Shown here: positions 1 through 11,574 of the stretch, piece after piece
Numbering within the stretch: the stretch's first letter is position 1
Layout of the letters: each line of letters opens with the position of its first letter
Assembly (NCBI GenBank): GCA_010094045.1
Contig: ML986624.1
Coordinates: forward strand, 42,219-106,218
Length of the DNA: 64,000 nucleotides
DNA from: Lojkania enalia
Taxonomy: Eukaryota > Ascomycota > Dothideomycetes > Pleosporales
Reading direction: 5' to 3'
Position numbers and translations under genes: made by a program
The notes under the pieces: generated by a model
Database searches by the model: none
Told to the model about the DNA's origin: nothing
What the model saw: the letters and a program-made list of their open reading frames with translations, nothing else

Positions 1-2
1 CA

Positions 3-278
3 TTTCCTTCCCTCACCGATGTCAGCCCGTCTATGGCTTATATGCATAGCCGAACCACACCGTCTCCTCCCTCGTACTCCATCTCTGATATCTGTCGATT
101 ATCTGATGCAGCCAACAACTCGAAAATCTGTGAATCCGTCGACGGAATTTTGCCTCGGGCGGATGAGGTGATCGCATTGAAGGAAGGGTGGAATGATTAT
201 TGCGCAAGGCTAGACGCTTGGTTGGTCAATAGAGATCGCGAGATGTCCAGCGCAACTCATGATTGGCGATTTCTATGA
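3..278 (+). CDS. 3' end of an open frame cut by the window edge, unknown product
   Basis: The frame is open from the first bases to a stop at 276-278. The first Met in view is at 33, but the frame also reads through upstream of it, so this may be the last exon of a + strand gene lying mainly outside the window. The product would be hydrophilic and ends with residues THDWRFL. I recognise no domain, signal peptide or membrane segment. The opposite strand has an overlapping 183-codon frame (226-777) that I take as chance. Confidence that it is coding is low. Confidence 0.3.
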   Translation, partial: FPSLTDVSPSMAYMHSRTTPSPPSYSISDICRLSDAANNSKICESVDGILPRADEVIALKEGWNDYCARLDAWLVNRDREMSSATHDWRFL

Positions 279-1423
279 TGTCGGCGAAATATCCTCGCAC
301 CACGGCTTGTGGTTGCGGCGAGGCGCACTCACCGTCAATCTCTATGCAATGATCCTCCGGCATTACTCCTTGCGGACGGGAGACGGGAGGTATTCCTTTC
401 CGTTCGTGTATGTACAGATGAAAAGCAATTCGCGTCTCTGGACTGGCCGCATCAACATGAATCTGATTAACCAGGCAATGCTGAGTACGATTGGCCAACT
501 GTCCGTCAGCGGATCTCAGCATGCGCAAATGTATGATATTGGTCAGAAGCAAGTAATATGTAGCGACTAATAGCCATAAGGCTGTGATTCGATCGGACGA
601 ACAATGAACTACCCAGACCGGACAACGAGGCCCTGTTGCCAGGTACATAAACAACTCTGCATGCTGCGGGTACACCGCAGTTTCACGTTTTTGCTTTTTC
701 CCATCACCGTCGGTAATGGATAGGCACGGGGATAAAATTTTATTTGTAGGTCTCCAATTGCGGTGCCTAAGGAGCACGGAATTATGCGCATTGATAAGTG
801 TCCGCCAGAATTCGTGATCTCTGCTGCTAGCAGAGGCTTTTCCTCGTATTTTGTGTTTGGCGTAGATTAAGGTGTATTTGTATACTTAAGCCGATGATAG
901 GGATAGGGATTGTGGTTACAGTGCAGTTTTCGCGGCCTTGCTGTCTCACAATTTCTGCAACAATTATCCATTACACGTGTGCCAACTGACGTACCTGGGT
1001 TTATCTCTCTGATAATCTTACATGTCCCCGACGTCACCTTCCTGTAAAACCCCACTTGCATGCTCCACGCCAGTGAACCTACACCCCACACTATCTATAA
1101 TCGTACGGCATTCGTAATCGACAAAAGGAAATTTCGACACGTGGGCCAAGAACGGCACGAATCCATCGCGTACTCCGAATCGAGCCGCCCGCAGACCGGG
1201 GAGAACGGCACGTTTTGCGGATCCGTTTGTTTAACAAGTGAGTCGCTTGGCGCGAAAGGCGGTGTGATTGGACTGCAGCGGGAGGCAGAAAAATCTGTGC
1301 CGCGCATATACATCTCCCAACCACCCCCTTTGGATATCGAGAAAATACTGCAGTGCTGGTGATGTCAGGGTCGCTCGTAACATCTAACTGTCCTGCATAT
1401 TCGTGAATACACGATGGAATTTA
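279..1423. other. Intergenic, no gene seen
   Basis: About 1.1 kb between the left-edge frame and the 3' end of RTC1. Open frames here are short, overlap on both strands and match nothing I know. No tRNA or repeat seen. Confidence 0.5.
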
Positions 1424-4400
1424 TTAGGATTTTGGCATTTTGCCGGTGCTGGTCGTGTCTTGTGGACGGAATTGGGAGGTCATTTGTGACTGTTCATTGG
1501 GCGGAACTACTCTAACCCTTCGCCCTTCTTCTTTCCGGACCATTGCCGGTGGTACGCCTGAAGCCTGGGCAATAGTAGTCTGGTTGTGATCCCGAATTGA
1601 GTACCCGGCTTCACCGATGGCGCTTCGGACCGCAGACACGGCTTTGCTCTCATCGACCTTCCAATCATCGCCCCTTCGGACGAGCTTATTCCGCTCCTTT
1701 TCTGCTTTTATGCGTCGAAGCTCCTGAAGCTTTTCTTCCCGTCTCTTGCCCCAGACACAGTCACAGAGACAGCCCTCCGTGGCACAGGCTCCATCAGACA
1801 GTGGATGCGCAAACCATGTCGACAGACAATTCATATGGCCGCCGTGCCCGCAAAGCGGACACCAGGTCCAGAGTGTTGCTTTAGAAGGACTCGATTTCTT
1901 GGGCTCAGAGGGAGAAGGGCCTTCATCTTCAGCTCCTTTATCATTTGCTTGTGTGATGAGCAAAGAGTCCTTCTGGCGGACTTTGCTCCTCATACTAGTA
2001 TTAAACTTGGGTTTAGCGTTCTTCTTCGCAGAGACAGACTCAAAGGCGGGATAACGGCCCCAGCAAATAGGACAGGGTGCCTGCGCTCGTTTACAAGTTT
2101 CGCAACGCATCTTGTCTTTTGAATTGTTGATCGGAGACTTGCAACTTAGGCATAGGAGACCGAGTTGTGTGTCTTTCAGTGCTTGTTCGTATACAGCGGG
2201 ATAGGTAGGGTACGCAAGACGGCGAAGAGATGCTGCAGCATTGAAAAGGGAAAGACTATGCAACTGTGCATGATATGTATGAAGAATGGCTTCCGCTTGA
2301 TAGGGGTTAATACCTGTAGCAAGAAGTTGAGTAAGCTGGTTAGATAGGACAGTCCGGGCTTGACTTGGGGTTAGTCCTAACGCTGTAAATGTGTCCGAAA
2401 AGTTAGAAATGACCTCTTCAATGTCAACTTCCGACGTGTCGGATAGATTCTGTGTCTGGGGAAGAAGTGGTGCAAGGAGGAGAAGGAGGAGCGAAGACGT
2501 CTGCGCATCGGACAATGTGTTCGTGTGGAAAGCTAGGGTGCTCTTCAAAAGACCGATGACGGCGAACGCCGATCCTTCCTCGGCATCAGTATGTAAATCC
2601 TGGAAGTCGGATAGTAGAGGCGGGTCCTCAGCTGCCGTATCAAGTCTCGGAGGAGCGCTCTCCGTTGCATGAGGCAGTGTTGCGGGCGGCTTCTGGGCGT
2701 GCGTATATACCATATCCTCGTAAACGTCAGGAACTATGGTGCCACTGGCTTCTAAATCCATGCTGTAGTCCATTGATGACGTGGATTCCTCACCCTTGCT
2801 ACTTGCATATGCTTCGGACTCGGAGCTATCGTGGCGGAGTAGTTGGTTGTTCCTTCGCAAGTTTTCAATATCTTTGACAGCCTTCTCAGTACTATTGTAT
2901 TCAACAGAGTGACCTTTGGCACTATTGCCAGAACCTCGATTGGCTCCACCAACAGCATTGGGAGTCGGTATGGCTCCGCTTCTCCCGATCGGAATCGTTG
3001 TTGGTGATACCTGAACACTTTTCCCTAGGCTGTCAGCGGCCGCGGGGCGGCGGTTTGTGGCGCCGTTCTGCTCCGCTAGTCTAGGGTTACCGAAACTAGA
3101 ATCCGCTGGTCCATCATGCCATTGCTCCGGTACCGAGCCCAAGCCGCGAGAATTGGACTTGCCGCTCGCGAAAGAGCTTGGCATTGATGCTCCTCGCTGC
3201 GAATCTGTAGATGCGGAGAACATGGCAAAACTCTCGTCCGAGTCGTGGCGATCTAGGCGGGATGGTATTTTTATGTTGATCCCATGCACGTGAGTAGGTT
3301 CTAGGCTGAGCGGTGGCCGAGGAGGCGCTCGCCAACTGCCGATCAGGGCTCGACGTTCCTCAATATCTGCAGATGATTGATACCATTGGGGACTATTGAA
3401 CTCAGGGCGGCTGACTGCAGGCATTTGTCTGGCATTCTGCGGGACCTGTAAAGATTCTTTCTCCAATGAATGAGGATTAGCAAGGGCCGGCGGCAGCTTG
3501 ATCGCTTCGTCATGGTCGGGGTCCGGGAGATGTGGCGACTGCTGTGTATTCGTGTCTATAGATGCAGACGTCGTGAGAGGTCGAGCAAGTGGGGTAGCCA
3601 AATTTGAAGTACTCTCATTTGTAGCCGGGGACCGATTCGTGCCATGAAACGATTGTGACTTGTCAATAGCGCCTTGAATGGTCCGCAAGGTAGGATTTGG
3701 AGGGAGTGTCAGCTGTCGATCATACGCTATTGGCTGGTCAGATGAAGGTTGCGGTACAACGTCAGACAGGGCGAGCGCTGCGGGCTTTTTGTACCCTAAA
3801 CGACGCTTCTTATGCAGCTCGGCTCGCCGCGTGGTTGCAATAGTAATCGAGAGGCCGAACGCCTTCCAAGTCTGTGCGAGCCTATAGAACGCAGCTCTTT
3901 GTGCATATTCCGCATTTTGGTCAAAAGCTTGCTGTAACTCATGGAACGAACGCAAAGTAGGAGGGTCCGGAAGTGGGATTGCTTTGTATTTCTGCGCCAG
4001 ATAAGCAAATATCTGGACATTTATCGTACCAGGTAGGGTCCCTCGGAATGCAATTTGATTCGGCCTGAAAGAGTCGTTGAAATTTGCCATGGAATCGGTA
4101 AGAAACATAACCTTGGGCGCCATTTCTGACGGGGGTGTACTGCCGAAAGATCTTGCGGATCTGTTGCTTGCAGTACGGCCATGATGTCCCCTGAATGAGG
4201 AGCTGAGGAAACTGTCATCTAGACTGTCATCGGCGGAGCTTCGAAGGCTATTTTTCTCGGGACTGCTACGCTTCTCCCTTGGGTCGCCAATGTAGTGGTC
4301 GTCTAAATAATGGAGGCCCGAGCGCCGACGCCTAGGTCTTTTTTGGACGAATCCACCTAGTTCGCCACTTGGCGATACTGCAAGCGCCTGCAAATTACGG

Positions 4401-5933
4401 CGATCAACCACCTTCGGGGCTAGATGGACATCATTTTGCTGAAAGACGCCTTCTCGCCCAACTGTCCAAAGTGTGTCACGCGAGTGCCACAGCATATCTG
4501 AGGGTGCGCTAGCAGACTTATGGATCTCTCGAAAAGGCAAATATGGACGTCGAAAATCCCAGACATGGATCACGGAATGATCACGATCGTAGGATGTTGC
4601 CAGTTGGGTGCATTGATAAGCACCCTTTTCGTAGTATTCATCCGACCAGTATGGAGGTCTCCATTTAGCTCTGTATACTGGATATGGTGTAGTCAGCACA
4701 AAGGCGGGCTTTTGGCGTCGTCCATCAACCGAAAAGTCCCAGACTTTAACAGTTCTGTCGACGCTGGCGCTAAGAAGATGTTTTCCATCAGGGTGCCAGT
4801 CGATCGACGTGCACGTCCGTTGATCGTGAGCGGTGATTTTCTGCTTTGGACCTTTGTTGTGCCGGTAATCCCAGCGCTGCACCGTGCCATTGTCAGTCCC
4901 AAAGGCAAACTCTGGACCCTCAGTAGGAGACCACTGGACGTCTCGAATACCGCCGCTAAGGCCGAGGTATTGGTCTCTACTAGGACAGGTCATGATATCC
5001 TTCCTCATGTCCCGTAGGTCCCAGAGTCGCACGGTAGTGTCGTGGCTTGCAGAGAGTAGCAAGTGGCCTAGATGAGGATTGAACGCTATCTTGTGGACCT
5101 GGCGAGTGTGCTCATGTAACCGAGCCAGCTCAACGCCAGCGCGGTTCAAGTCATACAAGATTACCTTACCATTGGCAGCAGCGGTTGCAATATGCGTGCT
5201 GAACTGTCCATGCGACCACTTTACATCTTGGATTCCGAGGCCGTCACGCTGTCTGGCGAGCGAAGTGCTAGCGTTATGCTCAGCATAGTTAATTACAGCA
5301 GCACGCAGATTGGTCTCCTCGACGACCCTGGCATCTTGTATGCGTACAGTTTTCAGGATCTCTTTGCCCGCGAGGATGGCATGGGTCCTGTCACGGTTGA
5401 TGTCGAGGGCGGAAATTTCAAGGCCAGTTTTGTGGCTTGCCTCCTGAGAGGAGCCGGTGCGGATGCTACAGAGCAACAACACTCAGCAAGACGCCTGACG
5501 GTGCGGAATAAAACGGGACGGAGGGAGCACGCTCAGTCGACGGCCGCCGCCAGATGGAGTATCAAGCTGGCGGGCCGGTGGATTGCGGCCACGCTGCAAC
5601 GGGATACAGCACCAGCGGGCATTGCAGGCATGGCGGCCGTCGTGCAGCGCGAGTGTATAATAAACAGGAATAATAGACGGAGCACACGGGAGAGGACATG
5701 AGAGTGCTTTAAACCTACCCCGGGAGCCTTGGCACAAGCGGATTCGGACGGCCGCCATCGGGACGGTTGGTTTGGGCGCTGGGAGGCCGCGAGCTGGAGC
5801 CATACGCAGTCAGAGGTTGCGTGACAAAGCGCGAGAAGTAGGAAGCCTTCGAGGGGGGCGGCAATGGAGGCGCTGGGGGGATGTGGCCGCCGGGCTGCTG
5901 CACAGGCGCAGCAGAAGTCCGCCTCTCGGCCAT
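1424..5933 (-). CDS. RTC1: RTC1 / WDR24-type WD40-RING subunit of the SEA (GATOR2) complex
   Basis: Two exons: 5933-5719 and 5465-1424, giving 1418 residues. The ATG at 5933 opens a Pro/Ser-rich N terminus (MAERRTSAAP...). The donor GTAGGT at 5718 and an acceptor at 5466 join it in frame to IRTGSSQEASHKTG, the start of the conserved part; an ATG at 5482 would lie in the intron. WD40 repeats occupy roughly residues 150-400 (LLSASHDTTVRLWDLRD, LLSASVDRTVKVWDF). A long disordered Ser-rich middle follows, then helices, then zinc-binding Cys/His clusters at about 1170-1315 (CLSCKSP, CETCKR, CPICWGRYP, CPLCGHGGHMNC, CLCDCVW), a RING-like end. Known of the family: Rtc1/Sea2 (WDR24) sits on the vacuole membrane and acts in TORC1 amino-acid signalling. 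It is divergent from the HMT1-like gene, 652 bases away. Confidence 0.93.
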
Positions 5934-6585
5934 GCTACTGTACCTATGACGGCGAGTCGTCGACTGCTGCCATGGCAAGGTGGGCGTGTTGACGTGGTTT
6001 TTTGGCCTCCTACGACAGCAGCACCTAGGGGCCAGCAGGCAGGGCAGAGCAGAGCAGGGCAGGGACTTAGGGAGTTGATGTTGCGGTGAGCGGTTGAGCA
6101 GTGCGTGCGGGCGTGGCCAGGCGCGGTGAAACGACGCGGTGCGGCAATTGACTGAATCGGAGGCAGTGTGATGGAGCTGCGCGTCGCGTGCAGTAGGAGG
6201 TGCAGACGCAGCAGGATGTTCTGGCTCGACTTAGACGAGGGGAGGGGGAGGGGGGGGCCACGGGGGACCACGGGTGAGGTTGTTGATGGGGGGCGGTGGC
6301 CCGTGGTCCGTGGCCAGTGTCAGTGTCAGTGGTCACTGGGCCGGGGGAGGGTCCACCTGGGCGGCGTGACATGGGTCGTACAAACTCCGACGTATGCGTG
6401 CCAAGCCCAGTCTGGACCAAGTAGCCGAATGCAAGAAAGCGCCGATACTTTCAACACCATGCCATCCGCCCTCCTCCCTCCGTGACACCTCTCTTCTCCC
6501 CATCCTCACCCTTCCCGCCCTTGAAAAGGCTTTGCCCGCGGAGGGCTCGCTCTCCCACTCCTATCGCTACCCGGAGGGGACCACC
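5934..6585. promoter_or_regulatory. Divergent promoter region between RTC1 and HMT1
   Basis: 652 bases separate the two start codons, so both promoters must lie here. The region is GC-rich and holds closely spaced G runs at 6239-6242, 6244-6248, 6250-6257 and 6262-6266 on the + strand, a possible G-quadruplex. No convincing TATA box seen. Open frames here overlap on both strands and look like composition artefacts. Confidence 0.5.
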
Positions 6586-9500
6586 ATGGCCTACACGCCC
6601 CTCGACACCGCCCTCGAGCAGCGGTGGACGCACGCCGCAACACTTTCTGCCATCGTTGACCTGCTGCATTATGCGTACCCGATCGTTCTATTGATTTTCT
6701 TCCTCGCCACTTTCACGGCCCGCAGTATAGTTGCTAGTAAATCTAATCTTAATATCTCCAAGCCCACCACCACCGGCCCCGGCGGCAAGCCGCTCCCCAC
6801 GACCGACCCCACCCGCAACTTTATAAAGAAGAAGGCCTACGACGATGTCACACACACCCAGAAGCGCGTCTTTGAATGGCTCTCCGCCGCCGCCGCCCTT
6901 ACCTTTGTCGCCAATTCGGCCAACGTATTGGTGCACGCCATTGCCTCCCGCAATGAGCGCTGGTGGTGCGGCAAGCCGGTCGTGGTACGTACAACCTACA
7001 ATTGCTTGTCTAGATGCTACTACTTGACTATGTAATGCTATCATGAGGTGCCCTCATACTAATTCGCGCCCGCCAGATCTATCTCGTTGGTTCTTTCTTC
7101 GTCTACTCGCTGTTCCTCATTACCCTCCTTGACTCAAAGCCATCCCCCACCGTCGCCCACCTCTCAACATGGAGTGGCGCTCTACTCCTCGAAATGGCCC
7201 TGCTCGCATGCTCCATTGCAATATACACTCACCCGCACAAAGAGCCCGCCGTGGGCCCACCCCGGGACCGCGTCCGAGATTACGCCGACGAGTGGGAGTC
7301 CCTCGAGGTAGCAATTAACCTGCTGCGCATCGTGCTTCTGCTCGCTCTTATCGGCTTCTACTTTGCGTTTGTGACCATCCCGCAGAAGAAGAAAGCAGGC
7401 GAAACAGGCTCGCCAAGCGAAACCGCCTCTCTGCTTGGCACCGATCGCGAGGGCCACGCGGGAAATGGTCACGCGAACGGTTCGTATGGATCTACCACCC
7501 ATCCTGTGGGCGGCAAAGACCCGCACCCCGAGGCAGCACCGCCCGCCTGGAGTCGCCCAATGGGGGCCCCGGCGCGGAGCTGGTGGGAGTATCTTAAGGG
7601 CTATCGCATCTTCTTCCCGTATCTATGGCCTTCCAAAGACCGCCGCTTGCAGCTGGTGGTCATCATATGTTTCATAATCGTCGTAGCTCAACGAGTTGTC
7701 AATCTGATGGTTCCTGACCAAATTGGCAAGATCGTCGACAGACTCGACAAGGACAAGAACGGAAGCGGCAATCCGTGGATCGCCATCCTGGTCTTCATCC
7801 TGTTTCGTTTCGTTCAAGGAAACCAGGGCTTGCTCGGTGCCGTCCGCTCCATAATCTGGATCCCCGTCAGCCAATACTCATATCGCGAGCTGTCTATTGC
7901 GGCATTTGAGCACGTGCACAGCCTTAGTCTCGATTTCCACCTCGGTAAAAGGACTGGCGAAGTCCTATCTGCCCTAGGAAAAGGGAGCTCTATCAATACG
8001 TTCTTGGAACAGGTGACCTTCACCATGTTGCCCATGATGATTGATCTCGCCGTTGCGATTGGTTACTTTCTGGTTAGGTTCGACGCTTACTATGCGCTGG
8101 TCCTCGCTGTGGTCACCTTCTGGTACATGTATCTGACTGTCCGTATGGCTCAATGGAGAGCTGAAATACGCCGAGAAATGACCAATGCAGACAGAGAGGT
8201 GGATGCAGTGAAGTAAGTGACCCTTTCGATCGAGCCCAGCTCGTATCGCTTGCTGACGTAGGAAGGAACGACTCCATGGTATCATATGAAACAGTAAAGT
8301 ACTTCAATGCCGAAGAATACGAATTCAATCGGTACCGAGATGCGGTTGCTAAATTCCAGAAAGCAGAGTACATGGTACAGTTCTCGTTAAACCTGATGAA
8401 CGTTACCCAGAACATGGTCTTCATGCTTGGGCTCATGGTAACTTGCTTCATTGCCGCATATCAGGTAACGACAGATGTTATAAAGGTCGGCAAGTTTGTG
8501 ACCCTAGTGACCTACATGGGCCAACTACAGGGTCCGCTCAACTTCTTCGGTACCTTTTACCGAATGATCCAGTCTGCATTGATTAACTCGGAGAGAATGC
8601 TGGAACTTTTCAAAGAACAGCCCACAGTTGTTGATCGCGAGGATGCCAGGGAGCTTCCATTTTGCGAGGGAGATTTGCGCTTCAATGATGTACACTTCTC
8701 ATATGACAGCCGGAAGCCAGCCCTCCAAGGATTGAATTTCCATTGTCGCCCCGGCACCACGACGGCCTTTGTAGGGGAGTCTGGTGGTGGGAAATCCACA
8801 GTCTTCCGCCTTCTTTACCGATTCTACAACACTATGTCTGGCAGCATACAAGTCGATGGGCAAGATGTGGAAGATCTTACTATCGATTCGGTGCGTAGAC
8901 ATATTGGTGTAGTCCCTCAGGACACGGTTCTTTTCAACGAATCCATCATGTATAACCTCAAGTACGCGAAACCAGAAGCTTCAGACGAGGAAGTCTATGA
9001 AGCATGTCGGGCGGCAAGCATCCATGACAGGATACTGTCATTCCCGGATGCATATGATACTAAAGTAGGCGAACGAGGACTACGTCTATCGGGAGGTGAG
9101 AAACAGCGCGTGGCGATCGCCCGCACCATTTTGAAGAACCCCCGTATCATTATGCTCGACGAAGCAACAGCCGCTCTTGACACAGAAACGGAGCAGCATA
9201 TTCAAGAAGCATTTACGACGCTTGCTCAGGGCCGTACTATGGTCATTATTGCCCATCGGCTTAGCACGATTACTCACGCTGACCAGATCCTTGTCCTTCA
9301 TAAAGGCAAGGTTGCGGAGCGTGGTACGCACGAGGAACTGCTCGAGAGGAACGGGCATTACGCAGCGATGTGGAAGAAACAAATCCGTGCGCAGAGAGCG
9401 GCTGAGCAGGCTCGGGTGCTAAAAGAGAAAGCTGATCGACTCCGTCGAGAGTCCAAGGATGGTACCATCGGCACGGACGACGGTAGCAGCAGTCATTCCA

Positions 9501-9619
9501 GCTCGTCGTCTGATGATGAAACGACGAAGAAGCCCAGCAATGGACACACGTCCAGCGCGCAGACAAGCTCTAACAGCCAAGGCGAAAAACGTAATGGCAC
9601 GTTGAACGGCAGCAAATGA
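6586..9619 (+). CDS. hmt1: HMT1-type half-size ABC transporter of the vacuole membrane (ABCB6/ATM-like)
   Basis: Exons 6586-6984, 7077-8212 and 8266-9619 give 962 residues. The start ATG has the strong context ACCACCATGG. The N terminus has several hydrophobic segments (a TMD0-like extension), then a variable linker, then an ABC transmembrane domain whose third-exon join reads KNDSMVSYETVKYFNAE. The single nucleotide-binding domain has all motifs: Walker A GESGGGKST (about residue 682), Q-loop GVVPQDT, signature LSGGEKQR (about 787), Walker B IIMLDEATAALD (about 807) and H-loop IIAHRLSTI (about 840). A Ser/Lys-rich tail follows. TMD0 plus one TMD-NBD is the layout of S. pombe Hmt1, which carries glutathione and phytochelatin conjugates into vacuoles. 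The mitochondrial Atm1 paralogue lacks this N-terminal extension. The substrate here is inferred only. Confidence 0.92.
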
Positions 9620-11574
9620 TATAGACGACTAGACAGAATGGGCAACACCAATTCAATGGATGGATGGGGTTGTAGTCAAGAGTTTAGTACCACAAAATGG
9701 GTAAGATTTCCATATGCTCAGGGCAGTATTTTGTTTTAAAATTTCCTCGGGTCCATGGGAAAAGCATGTCTTTATTCGTTTTCTTGTATTTTTTTTCTTC
9801 TTTGCCTTTGTCTTTTTTTTTTTTTTTTTTTTTTCCACGGCTTACGGTTCATGGGTCTGACGCATTTCTGGCATACCCTTGCGGCGTTGGTGGCTACCTA
9901 ATATTTGAGAGTTTGTTTTTTATCGGTGGGGGTTATGGTCACGTTCTGCTTTGACGGCCATGGGTGGTGTATCTGTAGAAGCGTTTTGAGGGATTGGATA
10001 GCGGCTTAGCGCGTCGTTTTGAGTTGACACCATTGTCGAGGCTATAGCTCGTCTGATTGCAGGTTGGGGAAAGTCAAGGTTTGGATCGGGGGTGTAGTTG
10101 TGGTAGTGACGGCTCGAGTCGATCGATATACGTCAATTTACAGTATAGAGGTACTTGTCTTGGTCAATAATGGTGCATGCGGTCCGCGACCACAGCGTCT
10201 TTTCACGTGTCAGCGCGTGTTGGTCCAGACGAATCGAACTAGTCAGGTGGAGGATGCAGCACACTAGTGTTGCTAATTCGCTCGGAGCAGCGCAGCGAAA
10301 ACCAGACGTGTCCACACTCTATACCTGGGTAGGTTGGTGTCAAACTTGGAAACGCGAGGTCGCCGACGTGGGCGTCCGCGGACGGTCTAGGGCAAATAAT
10401 GCGAGCCCTTGGCCGTCTGAACACGAAGACTCAGCGCGAGAGGATAAACAATCGATCGATGCAGGCGCGCACGATGAAACACGGGGACGAGAAGGGTTGC
10501 GGTGCATTTGAATGTATGTCCTGTACAGCACTGCGCCGACCCCGCCCGCGCTCCCACTGCTGCGGTAAAGCTAGCGCTAGCGCATCGTGCTCACTCATGG
10601 TTGTTGGAATGGAATCGTGACAATGGAACGGAACGGGATCGGCTCTGCGTGGATGAGGCACAGCAGCAGGTACATGGCGACGATGGAGCAAGAGACCTTG
10701 TCGCTACCGGCTCGCTGGAAGAAACAGCCCGAAGTGTGAACCGGACTGTCGGGTTTGGGGGCGTCGTGGTGTCAAACGTGTGTCATCAACTGCTCAAGAG
10801 GCCCAGTCTTCATAATTCCTCCCATGGAGAGCTCCGTATGCCTTGTCGTGTTTTCCGGAGCCAGGGGTTCGAAGAACTGAAGAGGGCCCAGGGAAGCGGA
10901 GGGAACTAGTAGCGGACAGCAATCCTGCTTTGGGGCCTTGGAGAGCGCGGTTGTCTGCCGGGAATATATTAATTAACCAGCAAGATAGGAGAGACGCGAA
11001 ACTGGAGCTGCACCCGTTGCGCATCGCGTATGTACGCCGTCGGTGGCTTGCAAATCAGCCCCCTTCCCCGGTACATTCTTCACGCCCTCTCCCTACAAGA
11101 CAGACTGCCCGGCACTGTGCCGTCCCGTGCTATCCAGCACCATCGTTCCCAGATACCGAATCAATCTGCCATTCGTTGTTCGGTGCGTATCCGGAGCCTG
11201 CAACTCGCCTTGTCCCACCCACCCACCAAACGAGGGAGTCTCCCGAGCTGCCGGACCCAGCGCGGAGGTGCTGATGCTACCCATCGAGGCTAAGACTTTG
11301 GCTGCCCCGCTGCCCTGGGAACTCATCGCGCGAGACCCTTCGAGCCGGAACACTTCCTACACGATCGCACTGGTACTTGATTTGCCTACATGCCGCTCTG
11401 CGGCTCTATTCCAACTTCTCGTGTCTCCGCGAAGCCGCCTACTACCCTATCTTGCTTGGCCTAAAGCGCATCCGGGGCTGGCCGAGCTTGGTCCAAACGG
11501 AAGGGGAGGCTAGCTTTGTTGCACCTCACAACCAGCAGCACGTTTGCGAGAGGTGTCATAAGTGCGCAGGAAGG
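9620..11574. other. Gene-free stretch with a T22 tract
   Basis: Nearly 2 kb between HMT1 and the methyltransferase start. A T22 run lies at 9813-9834, 194 bases past the HMT1 stop. Two open frames near 10843-11513 are proline/arginine-rich, overlap antisense frames and show no domain, so I do not call them genes. The end of this stretch should hold the methyltransferase promoter. Confidence 0.5.

Noticed and set aside
226..777. 183-codon frame on the - strand
   Set aside because: Overlaps other frames on both strands, has no domain and no splice or start context that supports it.
5772..6485. Several long GC-rich frames in the RTC1/HMT1 interval
   Set aside because: Frames open on both strands at once because stops are rare in GC-rich DNA; the interval is explained as RTC1 exon 1 and promoters.
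10843..11513. 143- and 156-codon overlapping frames upstream of the methyltransferase
   Set aside because: Pro/Arg-rich composition, two frames and an antisense frame open together, no recognised family.
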